Notes: generated by a model not told the origin, from the letters alone. Positions 24,164-33,106 are shown, numbered from the stretch's first letter. The stretch: 64,000 nucleotides of DNA from Saccharomonospora sp. NB11 (GCF_015910535.1 NZ_JACBJG010000006.1:1-64000), one strand, 5' to 3'. Program-made: numbers and translations.

Positions 24164-24169
24164 TACGAT
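24164..24169 (+). promoter_or_regulatory. Leaderless -10 element TACGAT
   Basis: TACGAT is followed by 6 nt and GTG 24176, the senX3 start. A small hairpin (AGGCC/GGCCT) lies just upstream at 24140-24155. Confidence 0.5.
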
Positions 24170-24175
24170 GCAGCC

Positions 24176-25366
24176 GTGACGGCGTCCGCTTCGTTCGCGC
24201 TGGCCATCGCCGCGCTGGTGATCGGCCTCCTCGCCGGTATCGCCGTCGGCCGGTCGAACCTGGCCCGCAGACGATCAGGGGCCCGTGGTCCGACGGCGGC
24301 CGAACTGCTCGACCGGTTCGTCCGCTCCTCCAACAACGGCGTACTCGTCCTCAACCGCTTCGGCGATCTCGTGCTGCACAACCGTCGCGCCGAGGCGCTC
24401 GGGCTCGTGCGGGCCAATCAGGCCGACGCCCGGGCCCGCAAGGCCGCGGAGCGGGTGGCTGAGACGGAGCAGCCGACCGAGATCGATCTGTCGCCGCTCG
24501 CAGCACGCGGTCGGGGACCGGCGGCCGTGCTCGGTGAGGTGCGGCCCCTCGGCGACGGGTTCACGGTGGTGGAGGCCGTCGACCACTCCGAGGCCGTGCG
24601 GTTGGAGGCGACTCGCCGTGACTTCGTGGCCAATGTCAGCCACGAGCTGAAGACCCCCGTGGGAGCCATGGCTCTGCTCGCGGAAGCGGTGCTCGACGCG
24701 GCCGACGACCCCGAGGAGGTGCGGCGGTTCAGCGAGAAGATCCTGCGCGAGTCGACCCGGCTGGGCAGGCTCGTCACCGAACTGATCGCGCTGTCCCGGC
24801 TGCAGGGCGCCGAGAAGTTGCCCGAGCTCACCGTGGTGGACGTGGACGCGGTGGTGGCGGAGGCTCTCGGCCGCACCCGGCTCGCCGCCGAGTCGGCGAA
24901 CATCGACATCACCACCGACGACGTGAGCGGCCTGCGCATGGTGGGCGACCACACGTTGCTCGTCACGGCGTTGTCCAACCTGCTCGACAACGCGGTCGCG
25001 TACTCGCCGGCGGGCAGTCCCGTGTCGATCAGTCGCGCGCTCGTCGACGGCGCCGTGGAGATCGCGGTCACCGACCGTGGCATCGGGATCGCCAAGGCGG
25101 ACCAGGAGCGGGTGTTCGAGCGCTTCTACCGCGCGGACAAGGCGCGGTCCCGCGCGACCGGCGGTACCGGCCTCGGCCTGGCCATCGTCAAGCACGTGGC
25201 CGCCAACCACGGCGGGGAGGTGCGGCTGTGGAGCAGCCCCGGCGTCGGATCGACGTTCACGTTGCGCATCCCCGCCGACGCCGCCGGGGTCCCGGCGTTG
25301 CGCGCGAGTGAGCAGATCGTGCCCGCGGCCACGCAGGAGAGCACCGAAAGAGGAGGAACGTCGTGA
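24176..25366 (+). CDS. senX3: Two-component sensor histidine kinase
   Basis: A 396-residue SenX3 orthologue: one N-terminal membrane helix (about 6-26), a PAS-like segment (SNNGVLVLNRFGDLVLHNRR, residues 52-71), the phosphorylation helix DFVANVSHELKTPVGAM with His156, and the ATPase domain with N box SNLLDNAVAYSP and G boxes ITDRGIGI-like VTDRGIGIA and GTGLGLAIVKH. SenX3 senses phosphate limitation in mycobacteria by way of the Pst/PhoU system. It overlaps regX3 by 4 nt, so kinase and regulator are produced together. Confidence 0.94.
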   Translation: MTASASFALAIAALVIGLLAGIAVGRSNLARRRSGARGPTAAELLDRFVRSSNNGVLVLNRFGDLVLHNRRAEALGLVRANQADARARKAAERVAETEQPTEIDLSPLAARGRGPAAVLGEVRPLGDGFTVVEAVDHSEAVRLEATRRDFVANVSHELKTPVGAMALLAEAVLDAADDPEEVRRFSEKILRESTRLGRLVTELIALSRLQGAEKLPELTVVDVDAVVAEALGRTRLAAESANIDITTDDVSGLRMVGDHTLLVTALSNLLDNAVAYSPAGSPVSISRALVDGAVEIAVTDRGIGIAKADQERVFERFYRADKARSRATGGTGLGLAIVKHVAANHGGEVRLWSSPGVGSTFTLRIPADAAGVPALRASEQIVPAATQESTERGGTS

Positions 25367-26052
25367 CCAGGGTCCTGATCGTGGAGGACGAGGAGTCGTT
25401 CGCCGACCCGCTGGCCTTCCTGCTGCGGAAGGAGGGATTCACGACGGCCGTCGCCTCCGACGGCAAGCAGGCCCTCGACGAGTTCGACCGCAACGGTGCC
25501 GACATCGTCCTGCTCGACCTGATGCTGCCCGGCATGAGCGGCACCGACGTGTGCAAGCAGCTCCGGCAGCGCTCCGGTGTGCCGGTGATCATGGTGACCG
25601 CGCGGGACAGCGAGATCGACAAGGTGGTGGGCCTGGAGCTGGGGGCCGACGACTACGTGACGAAGCCCTACTCGGCGCGGGAGCTCATCGCCCGCATCCG
25701 GGCGGTGCTGCGGAGGGGCGCGGACTCGGCGAACGACGGTCAGCAACCCGAGCCGGTGCTCAGCGCAGGTCCGGTGCGCATGGACGTCGAGCGACACGTC
25801 GTGACGGTCGACGGCACGGAGGTGGCGTTGCCGCTCAAGGAGTTCGACCTGCTGGAGTACCTCCTCCGCAACGTCGGCCGGGTGCTCACCCGCAGTCAGC
25901 TCATCGACCGGGTCTGGGGTGCCGACTACGTCGGGGACACGAAGACTCTGGACGTCCATGTCAAGCGTCTTCGGTCGAAAATCGAGCCTGACCCCGGTTC
26001 GCCGCGGCATCTGGTCACCGTTCGTGGGTTGGGCTATAAATTCGAGGGCTGA
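25363..26052 (+). CDS. regX3: Two-component response regulator
   Basis: A 229-residue OmpR/PhoB-type regulator. The receiver domain has the acidic pair EDE at 8-10, phospho-acceptor Asp52 in IVLLDLMLPGMSG, the switch Thr in MVTARD and Lys in VTKPYSARELIAR. The winged helix (about 135-229) includes PLKEFDLLEYLLRN and TKTLDVHVKRLRSKIE. RegX3 activates phosphate-starvation genes, and in mycobacteria represses or activates others. A 9-bp perfect hairpin follows at 26060-26089. Confidence 0.95.
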   Translation: MTRVLIVEDEESFADPLAFLLRKEGFTTAVASDGKQALDEFDRNGADIVLLDLMLPGMSGTDVCKQLRQRSGVPVIMVTARDSEIDKVVGLELGADDYVTKPYSARELIARIRAVLRRGADSANDGQQPEPVLSAGPVRMDVERHVVTVDGTEVALPLKEFDLLEYLLRNVGRVLTRSQLIDRVWGADYVGDTKTLDVHVKRLRSKIEPDPGSPRHLVTVRGLGYKFEG

Positions 26053-26059
26053 CACGGCA

Positions 26060-26089
26060 CGTTCGGCGCAGCGCGACGACCGCCGAACG
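26060..26089 (+). terminator. Hairpin after regX3
   Basis: CGTTCGGCG (26060-26068) pairs with CGCCGAACG (26081-26089) around 12 nt, 8 bp after the regX3 stop. Confidence 0.6.
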
Positions 26090-26144
26090 GTTCGGGCCGT
26101 ATGTCACAGCAGTATCACGCGCCCGGACGGTACCGTAGGGCTTT

Positions 26145-27113
26145 GTGCGCTTAGGGGTTCTCGACGTCGGGTCCAACACGGTCCATCTGTTGGTGGTGGA
26201 CGCGCATCGTGGTGCGCACCCGACGCCGATGCACTCCGAGAAGACGGTGTTGCGCTTGGTCGAGCAGATCGACGCGAGCGGTGAGCTGGACAAGAAGGCA
26301 GCGGACGAGCTGGTTCTTGCGGTCGCTGCTGCTCGCGACGAGGCCGCGCGACTGGGCTGTGAGGAGGTCATGTCGTTCGCGACGTCGGCGATCAGGGACG
26401 CGGTCAACGCCGCCGAGGTGTTGCAGCGGGTCGTCGACGAGACGGGCATCGACCTCCGAGTGTTATCAGGTGAGCAGGAAGCGGAGCTGACGTTCCTCGC
26501 GGTGCGCCGGTGGTTCGGGTGGTCGGCCGGAAGGCTGCTCGTGCTCGACATCGGCGGCGGTTCGTTGGAGATCGCTATGGGCGTCGACGAGGAGCCGGAA
26601 CTGGCCGAGTCACTGCCGCTGGGCGCTGGGCGCCTCACCCGCACCCGGTTCACGAACGACCCGCCGACCCGCGCCGAGGTGATCTCCACCATGGCCTGGC
26701 TCGACGAGCAGCTCTCGGATCTCTCCGAGCGCGTCGGGCTGGCAGGCGTGCCCGACCGGGTCGTGGCGACGTCGAAGACGTTCCGGACGTTGGCGCGGCT
26801 GACGGGCGCGGCGCCGTCGTCCGCAGGCCCGCGGGTCAGCCGTGTGCTCACCCACGCGGGTCTGCGCCAGCTCATCGCGTTCATCTCGCGGATGTCGTCG
26901 GAGGATCTGGCGCAATTGGAAGGCGTGAGCCCCAGCCGGGCCCACCAACTCGTGGCGGGGGCGCTCGTGGCGGAGAGCACGATGCGGGCGTTGTCGCTCG
27001 ATTCCGTGGAAATCTGTCCCTGGGCTCTCCGGGAGGGTGTCATCCTGCAACGGTTGGACCGCTCCGACGGCACAGAACAGACCTTGTTGACCGGCCGGAG
27101 GCGGGACGCATGA
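26145..27113 (+). CDS. Ppx/GppA family exopolyphosphatase
   Basis: A 322-residue actin-fold phosphatase. Phosphate-1 loop VLDVGSNTVHLLVVDAHRG at the start, catalytic acidic residues near EEVMSFATSAIRDAVN, and phosphate-2 loop VLDIGGGSLEIAMG near residue 130. It lacks the C-terminal HD extension of long Ppx proteins, like the short mycobacterial Ppx1 (Rv0496). It degrades inorganic polyphosphate or pppGpp, which fits its place after the phosphate-sensing SenX3-RegX3 pair. GTG 26145 starts the conserved motif directly; TACCGT is 8 nt upstream. Confidence 0.92.
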   Translation: MRLGVLDVGSNTVHLLVVDAHRGAHPTPMHSEKTVLRLVEQIDASGELDKKAADELVLAVAAARDEAARLGCEEVMSFATSAIRDAVNAAEVLQRVVDETGIDLRVLSGEQEAELTFLAVRRWFGWSAGRLLVLDIGGGSLEIAMGVDEEPELAESLPLGAGRLTRTRFTNDPPTRAEVISTMAWLDEQLSDLSERVGLAGVPDRVVATSKTFRTLARLTGAAPSSAGPRVSRVLTHAGLRQLIAFISRMSSEDLAQLEGVSPSRAHQLVAGALVAESTMRALSLDSVEICPWALREGVILQRLDRSDGTEQTLLTGRRRDA

Positions 27114-27165
27114 TGCCTGGCTTCACACTGGACGTATCGAACGGGCGACGGGCACGGTGGAAGGG

Positions 27166-28839
27166 ATGACTCGAGAGAGCGACGGCGGGCGACCGCAGAA
27201 GACGGTTGCCGAACTCCTCGCCGAGCACGGCGGGCAGGTCGGCGGCACTCCGCGTCGTCGGCGGCGTCGTGCTGCCGAGGACGACGGCCAGCCGGGCATC
27301 ACCGACACGGCGCCGCAGGCGATCATCGACCGCATCAGGGCCGAGGGACCGCCGCCACCCGGGGTGGGACGACGCAAGGCGCGGCAGGGAGCCGAGGGCG
27401 AGGACCAGACGCCGCCCGGGCACCCGCGTCAGCAGCGCACCGGGCCGCAGCAGGCTCCGTCCCGTCCGCCTCAGAATTCGGGTTCCCTCCCGACGGCCGG
27501 CAACACCGAGGCACCGGCACGTCCCCCGCTGCCGCCGCGCGGACAGGCGACGCGCTCGACGCAGCCCCCTGCCGGGCCCCCGTCCAGCCTTCCGCCGAGC
27601 AACACGCACAGCACCGGCTACGGCAAGCCGACCACCAACGGCTTCCGCCTTCCCGGGAAGCCGCAGCAGAACAGCGGCCCGAACCCGGTGCCGCCGCCTG
27701 CTGGCGCGGCGCCGTCCGGGGCCGGCACCGGAACCTCACCCACCCCGCCGCCTCCGGCCGCGCCGGGCGGACAGCCCCCGCAGTCCCCGCAGTCGCCGTC
27801 CTCCGGTCCGCAGGCCGGGCAGCAGGACGCCGCGAGCCGGATGACGGCCACCCGGCGGGTCCCCGCCGCACCGCCGCCCCCGTCCGCACAGCAGGAGGGG
27901 ACGTTGGCGGCCAGGCTCGACGGCCTCACCGAGGCCGACGAGTCCGAGCAGCCTGCCTCGCCGCCCCCCGCCCAGGGGGCACCCCAGCGTTCGAATCGGT
28001 TCCCGATGCCGCCGCGTCGTCGCAGGCCACCGCGGGGTGCGCCGGCTCCCGAGCCCGAGCCGCACACCGAGCAGCTTCCGGCCGTGTCCGCCAACGCGGC
28101 GGAGAGTGACAGCGAGAAGACCGCGCTGGCCGAGCCGATCCGGCCCGACGAGCCCCCGGCCGGGCTGAGCGGTTGGCCGGGACGGCGAGGTGCCGTCGAC
28201 GTCGACGACTCGTCGGTGGAGGAGACCCAGATCCACCCGCCCACCCCGTTGGACGACGACGAGGAGGGGCCGGACACCGGGTACTACGTCCCCGACTTCG
28301 ACGATGATGACGACGACGAGGTGGACGCCACTCGCATCGGCGGAGCCCTGGACGACGACCCGCTGGGTGAGAGCGCCTACGACGCGCGGTACGGCGTCTA
28401 CGGTGCCGACCCGTACGCCGACGACCTCTACGACGACGACCCGTACGACGACGCGGACGGCGCTCGCGACTCCGACGACCGTGCCACCGACCGCGACGGG
28501 GGCGAGGACGCCGAGGCGGACGACGACCGCCGTCGCGAGGCCCGTGAGGACGACGCCGAGCCGGCCGAGGAGGGCTCGCCCGCGAAGCAGTGGCTCGTGC
28601 TCGCCGGGCAACTCGCCCTCGGCGTCGCCGGTGGTGCCGGGGTGTGGTTGGGCTTCAACTGGCTGTGGGGCAAGTTGCCCGCCGCGGCCCTGATCGCCGC
28701 CCTCGTGGTGACGGTCGGTCTGGTGTGGATCGTCCGCAAGGTGCGTCGGGCGGAGGACACCCAGACCACGGTGCTCGCCCTCCTGGTCGGGCTGGTGGTG
28801 ACCGTGTCCCCGGCAGCCCTGCTGCTGGTTTCGCGGTAG
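27166..28839 (+). CDS. Long disordered protein with C-terminal membrane helices (Rv0497-like)
   Basis: A 557-residue protein. Residues 1-310 are rich in Pro, Gln, Gly and Arg with polyproline stretches; residues 340-460 are strongly acidic with runs of Asp; the last 85 residues contain three hydrophobic segments (about 475-495, 503-523, 535-555). The opening TVAELLAEHGG and the RRRRR patch resemble Rv0497, a conserved actinobacterial membrane protein with the same gene neighbours. The layout suggests a large cytoplasmic scaffold tethered to the membrane. ATG 27166 is preceded by GGTGGAAGGG. Function unknown. Confidence 0.8.
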   Translation: MTRESDGGRPQKTVAELLAEHGGQVGGTPRRRRRRAAEDDGQPGITDTAPQAIIDRIRAEGPPPPGVGRRKARQGAEGEDQTPPGHPRQQRTGPQQAPSRPPQNSGSLPTAGNTEAPARPPLPPRGQATRSTQPPAGPPSSLPPSNTHSTGYGKPTTNGFRLPGKPQQNSGPNPVPPPAGAAPSGAGTGTSPTPPPPAAPGGQPPQSPQSPSSGPQAGQQDAASRMTATRRVPAAPPPPSAQQEGTLAARLDGLTEADESEQPASPPPAQGAPQRSNRFPMPPRRRRPPRGAPAPEPEPHTEQLPAVSANAAESDSEKTALAEPIRPDEPPAGLSGWPGRRGAVDVDDSSVEETQIHPPTPLDDDEEGPDTGYYVPDFDDDDDDEVDATRIGGALDDDPLGESAYDARYGVYGADPYADDLYDDDPYDDADGARDSDDRATDRDGGEDAEADDDRRREAREDDAEPAEEGSPAKQWLVLAGQLALGVAGGAGVWLGFNWLWGKLPAAALIAALVVTVGLVWIVRKVRRAEDTQTTVLALLVGLVVTVSPAALLLVSR

Positions 28840-28841
28840 CG

Positions 28842-29642
28842 GTGCCCGGCTCGACTGTTCCGGTGGCGCTGTCGACGGCGTCGGTGTGGCCCCTGCGGGC
28901 GCATCGGGCGTTCGAGATCGCCGCCGACCTCGGCTTCGACGGTGTCGAGGTCATGGTGTGGGTCGACCCCGACAGCCAGAACGTCGACGCCCTACGCAAG
29001 CACAGTCTCGACACCGGCGTTCCGGTGTTGTCGGTGCACTCCCCGTCGCTGCTCATCACCCAGCGCGTGTGGTCACCGGACCCGGAGGTCCGGTTGCGTC
29101 GGTCGGTGGAGGCGGCGCTCGAACTGGAGGCGAGGACGGTGGTGGTGCACCCGCCGTTCCGCTGGCAGCGGCGTTACGGAGACCGCTTCTCCGACCTCGT
29201 GGCCGAGCTCGAACAGGAGAGCGGGGTGGTGATCGCCGTGGAGAACATGTTCAAGGTGCGGCCCCCCGGAGGTCGCCGCAACGCCCGGATCTCGGCGTTC
29301 CGGCCCTCGATCGACCCGACCGAGGTCGGCTACGCGCACTACACGCTCGACCTCTCGCACACCGCGGCCGCGGGTATGGACGCGTTGGCGCTGGCCGACC
29401 GCATGGGCGACGGGCTCGCCCACGTGCACCTGGCCGACGGCACCGGTGTGCCGAAGGACGAACACCTGGTGCCGGGGCGGGGCGGTCAGCCGTGTGGTGA
29501 GCTCCTGGAACGACTGGTGGAGCGCGACTACGAGGGCGCCGTGGTGTTGGAGATCAACACGCGGTCGGCTCGCTACCCAGCCAATCGGGTGGCCGACCTC
29601 GCCGAGGCGCTGTTGTTCACCCGACTCCATCTCGGACAGTGA
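28842..29642 (+). CDS. Sugar phosphate isomerase/epimerase family TIM-barrel protein
   Basis: A 266-residue xylose-isomerase-like TIM barrel: STASVWPLRAHRAFEIAADL at the start, GFDGVEVMVWVDP, VVVHPPFRWQRRYG near 98, IAVENMFKV near 130, YTLDLSHTAAAGMDAL near 168, LAHVHLADGTGVPKDEHLVP near 190 and AVVLEINTR near 240. His, Glu and Asp at strand ends would hold a divalent metal. Matches the Rv0498 position. The substrate is unknown. GTG 28842 begins 2 nt after the upstream stop, so it belongs to the same operon. Confidence 0.87.
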   Translation: MPGSTVPVALSTASVWPLRAHRAFEIAADLGFDGVEVMVWVDPDSQNVDALRKHSLDTGVPVLSVHSPSLLITQRVWSPDPEVRLRRSVEAALELEARTVVVHPPFRWQRRYGDRFSDLVAELEQESGVVIAVENMFKVRPPGGRRNARISAFRPSIDPTEVGYAHYTLDLSHTAAAGMDALALADRMGDGLAHVHLADGTGVPKDEHLVPGRGGQPCGELLERLVERDYEGAVVLEINTRSARYPANRVADLAEALLFTRLHLGQ

Positions 29643-29719
29643 TCGTCAACGTGCGTAGCGTCACCATCGAGGGTTCCGATGTTCCCCCGGGTAGGCATGG
29701 CGTTCACGCTCCGGACCCG

Positions 29720-29725
29720 TAGAGT
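29720..29725 (+). promoter_or_regulatory. Leaderless -10 element TAGAGT
   Basis: TAGAGT lies 7 nt before GTG 29733 of the proline dehydrogenase gene and decides that start over the open frame upstream. Confidence 0.55.
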
Positions 29726-29732
29726 TTGCTTC

Positions 29733-30659
29733 GTGGAGCCGCTGCGATCATTCATCCTCGCCGCCGCCGACAACGACCTGATTCGGCGCGTGGTCGCCAC
29801 GGCCCCGGGTACGCGGCAGATCGTCGCCCGGTTCGTGCCTGGTGAGACAGTCTCCGATGCCCTGAGAGCCGTGAAGGAACTCGCGGCCGACGGCCGTTGT
29901 GCGACGTTGGACTACCTCGGTGAGTACACCCGCGACCCGGAACTCGTCGAGCGGACGGTCGACACCTACCTGCGGCTGCTCGACGCGTTGGCCGCGGAGC
30001 GGCTGTCCGGCAGCGCCGAGGTGAGTGTGAAGCTGTCGGCGCTCACCGTGGACGGTGACGAGACGATGGCGTCGCGCAACCTGCGTCGTATCTGTGCGGC
30101 GGCGGAGGACTGTGGCACCACCGTGACCGTGGACATGGAGGACCACACCACCACCGACGGCACGTTGCGGGTGGTCGCCGAGGCCCGCCGCACCTGGCCG
30201 TGGGTCGGCGCAGTGGTCCAGTCCTATCTGACCCGCACGGAGTCGGACGTCGCCACGTTGGCACACAAGGGCTCCCGGGTGCGCCTGTGCAAGGGCGCCT
30301 ATGCCGAGCCGGCCGACGTCGTGCTGCCCGACGCCCACGCGGTCGACCTCAGCTACGTGCGCTGTGCCAATCTGCTGCTGGAGGGTGGCGCGTACGCGAT
30401 GTTCGCGACCCACGACCCGCGTCTGGTCGGGCTGTTGCGACAGCGGACGCGCTGGTACGGCAGGGAGAAGGGCAGCTACGAGTACCAGATGCTGTACGGC
30501 GTCCGGCCCGACGAGCAGCGTCGGCTGGCGGCGGAAGGGGAAACCGTGCGTGTGTACGTACCGTTCGGGGAACAGTGGTACGGCTACCTGATGCGGAGGC
30601 TGGCGGAACGCCCCGCGAACCTGGCGTTGTTCCTGCGCGCGTTGGCCAGCCGTTCGTGA
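29733..30659 (+). CDS. Proline dehydrogenase (monofunctional)
   Basis: A 308-residue PRODH-fold FAD enzyme. Characteristic segments are VSVKLSALTVDGDE near 100, TVTVDMEDHTTTDGTLRV near 130, RVRLCKGAYAEPADV near 185 with the substrate-contacting Lys, and EYQMLYGVRPDEQRRLA near 250 leading to VPFGEQWYGYLMRRL with paired Arg for the proline carboxylate. It oxidises L-proline to pyrroline-5-carboxylate in the catabolic direction. Only about 0.9 kb further is proC, which runs the opposite reaction, so the two ends of proline metabolism are neighbours here. GTG 29733 is preferred to an ATG at 29679. Confidence 0.92.
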   Translation: MEPLRSFILAAADNDLIRRVVATAPGTRQIVARFVPGETVSDALRAVKELAADGRCATLDYLGEYTRDPELVERTVDTYLRLLDALAAERLSGSAEVSVKLSALTVDGDETMASRNLRRICAAAEDCGTTVTVDMEDHTTTDGTLRVVAEARRTWPWVGAVVQSYLTRTESDVATLAHKGSRVRLCKGAYAEPADVVLPDAHAVDLSYVRCANLLLEGGAYAMFATHDPRLVGLLRQRTRWYGREKGSYEYQMLYGVRPDEQRRLAAEGETVRVYVPFGEQWYGYLMRRLAERPANLALFLRALASRS

Positions 30660-31480
30660 GCGCGGTGGATTCGGAGCCGCTGCCCTTCTCGGCGGCGTGC
30701 GAGGTGCGGTCGCTCGGGGACGGGACGTTCACGGCCGATCTCCGGCTGGAATGGTCGATCGGCAGGCATCCCCACGGCGGGTTCCTGCTCGCGCTCGCGG
30801 CGAAGGCCGCCGTCCGCGCGTTGTTCGAGGCGGGTGAACCTCCCACCGAACCGTTGGCGGTGAGCGCGGAGTTCCTCCACGCGCTGGCGTTGGGGCCCGT
30901 GCTCTTGCGCACCGACGTCCGCAAGGCGGGCAGGCGCACCACGGTGGTGGCCGTGAGCATCGAGCAGCGGGGACGAAGCTGCGTCGAGGCCCGGGTGACG
31001 GCGGGCAGGCTGCCGCTGCGGCCTTCCGTGTGGCACGACGTGCCCGCACTTCCGCCGGAACCGCCGCCGAGCGCGATCGCGCTGTCGGGTCGCACCGCCG
31101 AGGGCCTCTTCCACCTGAGCAAGGGCTGTGACGTGCGGGTCGACCCCGCCACCGCGGGGTTCTTGACCGGGCGTCACGACGACCCGCCCCGGATGCGGCT
31201 CTGGGCCCGCCCGCGGCAGGCCGACCCCGATCCGTTCTTCCTGCTGGTGGCCGGGGACCTCAACCCACCGGTGGTGTTCAATCTCGGGGCGACGGGGTGG
31301 GCGCCGACGGTGCAGCTCACCTCGCTCGTGCGGACCCGACCTCACCCGGGCTGGCTCCGGATCCAGGTCGACTGTCGGGCCGTCCACGAGGGGTGGTTCG
31401 ACTCCGACGCCGTCGTCGTCGACAGCCACGGCCGCATGGTGTGTCAGGCCCGGCAGTTGGCGTTGGCGTCGCTGCCGTGA
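30656..31480 (+). CDS. Thioesterase family protein (Rv0499-like, double hot-dog)
   Basis: A 274-residue TesB-like double hot-dog protein: LEWSIGRHPHGGFLLALAAKA near residue 30 is the typical first-domain entry, RRTTVVAVSIEQRGRSCVEA the central strand pair, and GWAPTVQLTSLVRTRPHPGW with QVDCRAVHEGWFDSDAVVVD the second domain. Such enzymes hydrolyse acyl-CoA thioesters; chain preference is unknown. GTG 30656 overlaps the proline dehydrogenase stop (GTGA), so it is co-translated with it. Confidence 0.85.
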   Translation: MSAVDSEPLPFSAACEVRSLGDGTFTADLRLEWSIGRHPHGGFLLALAAKAAVRALFEAGEPPTEPLAVSAEFLHALALGPVLLRTDVRKAGRRTTVVAVSIEQRGRSCVEARVTAGRLPLRPSVWHDVPALPPEPPPSAIALSGRTAEGLFHLSKGCDVRVDPATAGFLTGRHDDPPRMRLWARPRQADPDPFFLLVAGDLNPPVVFNLGATGWAPTVQLTSLVRTRPHPGWLRIQVDCRAVHEGWFDSDAVVVDSHGRMVCQARQLALASLP

Positions 31481-31520
31481 CACAGCCCTCTCACGGTGCG
31501 CCCCGTTCGCGGTGAGTGCA

Positions 31521-31526
31521 TAGGGT
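31521..31526 (+). promoter_or_regulatory. Leaderless -10 element TAGGGT
   Basis: TAGGGT is 7 nt from ATG 31534, the proC start. Confidence 0.6.
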
Positions 31527-31533
31527 TGGCGCC

Positions 31534-32343
31534 ATGGGAACCATCGCGGTACTGGGTGCGGGCAAGATCGGTGAAGCGTTGCTGTCGGGGCTGCTCAACG
31601 GGGGACGGTCCCCGGAGGAGCTGCTCTTCACCGAACGGCACCCCGAGCGAGCCGCCGAGCTGGAGGCCAAGTACGGCATCACCGGGGTGACCGTCGAGGA
31701 CGCGGCCAAGCGAGCCGACCTGTTGGTCGTGGCGGTGAAGCCACAGGACATCGACCCCGTCCTCGACAGCCTCGCTGCGGCGCTGGAGGCCGAGACGCTC
31801 GTGGTGTCGTTGTGCGCGGGCCTGCCCACGTCCCTGTTCGAGCGCAGGCTCCCGGCCGGGACGCCGGTGGTGCGGGTCATGCCGAACACCCCGATGCTCG
31901 TGGGTGAGGCGATGAGTGCCGTCTCCCCGGGCAGCCACGCGGGGCCGGAGCACGTGCGGACCGTCACCGAGCTGCTGAGCTGCGTGGGCAAGGTCGTGGA
32001 GGTTCCGGAGTCGCAGCAGGACGCGGTGACCGCGCTGTCCGGGTCCGGCCCGGCGTACTTCTTCTACCTGGTGGAAGCCATGATCGACGCGGGAATCCTG
32101 CTCGGGCTGCCGCGGGCCGTCGCCGAACGGTTGATCGTGCAGTCGGCCGTCGGCGCGGCGAAGATGCTCGACGAGAGCGAGAGTCACCCCGTCCTGCTCA
32201 GGGAAGCCGTGACCTCCCCCGCGGGCACGACGATCAACGCGATCCGCGAGTTGGAGAACCACGGGGTGCGGGCCGCGCTGCTGGCCGCCATCGAGGCGGC
32301 GCGTGACCGCTCGGTCGAGCTGGGTCGCGCGCACGAAGGCTGA
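31534..32343 (+). CDS. proC: Pyrroline-5-carboxylate reductase
   Basis: A 269-residue ProC: Rossmann IAVLGAGKIGEALLSGLL at the N-terminus, VVAVKPQDIDPVL near 70, RVMPNTPMLVGEAMSAV near 115, and the C-terminal dimerisation domain with ALSGSGPAYFFYLVEAMIDA and REAVTSPAGTTINAI. It makes L-proline from P5C with NAD(P)H. ATG 31534 is chosen from the leaderless promoter; an upstream GTG at 31516 is possible. Confidence 0.95.
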   Translation: MGTIAVLGAGKIGEALLSGLLNGGRSPEELLFTERHPERAAELEAKYGITGVTVEDAAKRADLLVVAVKPQDIDPVLDSLAAALEAETLVVSLCAGLPTSLFERRLPAGTPVVRVMPNTPMLVGEAMSAVSPGSHAGPEHVRTVTELLSCVGKVVEVPESQQDAVTALSGSGPAYFFYLVEAMIDAGILLGLPRAVAERLIVQSAVGAAKMLDESESHPVLLREAVTSPAGTTINAIRELENHGVRAALLAAIEAARDRSVELGRAHEG

Positions 32344-32349
32344 GTCCGC

Positions 32350-32390
32350 ACCACCCCGGTGGGTGCGAAGCGCGCACTCACCCGGGTGGT
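32350..32390 (+). terminator. Hairpin after proC
   Basis: ACCACCCCGGTGGGTG (32350-32365) pairs with CACTCACCCGGGTGGT (32375-32390), 16 positions with two mismatches, around a 9-nt loop. It starts 7 bp after the proC stop. Confidence 0.7.
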
Positions 32391-32552
32391 GACCGGCGAG
32401 GTGCCTCCGGTCGAGGTCCCCCGTTCGCCTCTGCAGACGTCGCCCACCCCCCGTCGTTCCCGCTACGCTCGAATGCGAGCACGCGCGTGTCGGTACCGCT
32501 CGGTGGGGAAGCCGAGCGGCACGGCGCGTGGCAAGGGACACGGTGAATCGCT

Positions 32553-32765
32553 ATGCCGCCGAACAATCACGAGGACGACTCAGGTGGCCACGTGCATTTC
32601 CTGACGGTGGCCGAGGTGGCCGCCCTGATGCGGGTCTCGAAAATGACCGTCTACCGGCTCGTGCACTCCGGTGAGCTGCCCGCCGTGCGGGTGGGCAAGT
32701 CGTTCCGGGTGTCCGAGAAGGACGTTCATGCCTACCTCGACAACGCCTACTTCGACGTGGGCTGA
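32553..32765 (+). CDS. Excisionase-family helix-turn-helix protein (Rv0500A-like)
   Basis: A 70-residue MerR/Xis-type DNA-binding protein: FLTVAEVAALMRVSKMTVYR (residues 15-34) then LVHSGELPAVRVGKSFRVSEKDVHAYL. This is the SinR/AlpA/BldC-like single-domain form and sits between proC and the bS22 gene as Rv0500A does. It is a probable transcription factor rather than a phage excisionase, because no integrase or attachment site is nearby. Confidence 0.88.
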   Translation: MPPNNHEDDSGGHVHFLTVAEVAALMRVSKMTVYRLVHSGELPAVRVGKSFRVSEKDVHAYLDNAYFDVG

Positions 32766-32853
32766 GCCTCGACGCGGGGAGGGCCACGCACGCTGCATGG
32801 ACGTGCCCGGGTAACCTGAGGAGCCGTTCGCGACCGACCGTTAGGAGCGTGGT

Positions 32854-32955
32854 GTGGGCTCGGTAATCAAGAAGCGCCGCAAGCGTATGTCGAAGAAGAA
32901 GCACCGCAAGCTGCTTCGCCGCACGCGTATGCAGCGTCGCAAGCAGGGTAAGTGA
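32854..32955 (+). CDS. 30S ribosomal protein bS22 (AURKAIP1/COX24 domain)
   Basis: A 33-residue, extremely basic protein, [20 protein letters not shown] at its start and ending in a QRRKQGK tail. It is nearly identical in pattern to the small mycobacterial protein found bound to the 30S subunit near the decoding centre (bS22, Rv0500B), and to the COX24/AURKAIP1 domain of mitoribosomal mS38. GTG 32854 is preceded by TTAGGAGC with suitable spacing. Very small genes of this kind are easily missed. Confidence 0.93.
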   Translation: MGSVIKKRRKRMSKKKHRKLLRRTRMQRRKQGK

Positions 32956-33106
32956 GGCCGAAGGCCCGCGGGTGTCGGCACGGCCGCGACGAGGGGTTCG
33001 TCCGGCGAGGCGTGCGTAGCTCGCCCCGACACCGAGGTGTCGGGGTAGCGTCCGCCCTGGTCCATGCCGACCGGGGTCGCGACCGCGCCTGTCACACGGG
33101 GGTCTG

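Noticed and set aside
27736-28611. Long minus-strand frame opposite the disordered membrane protein
   Set aside because: It mirrors a low-complexity, high-GC gene; the sense frame has three membrane helices and operon context.
32553-32765. Excisionase as a sign of an integrated element
   Set aside because: No integrase, attachment repeats or phage genes nearby, and the gene has the same conserved neighbours as in mycobacteria.
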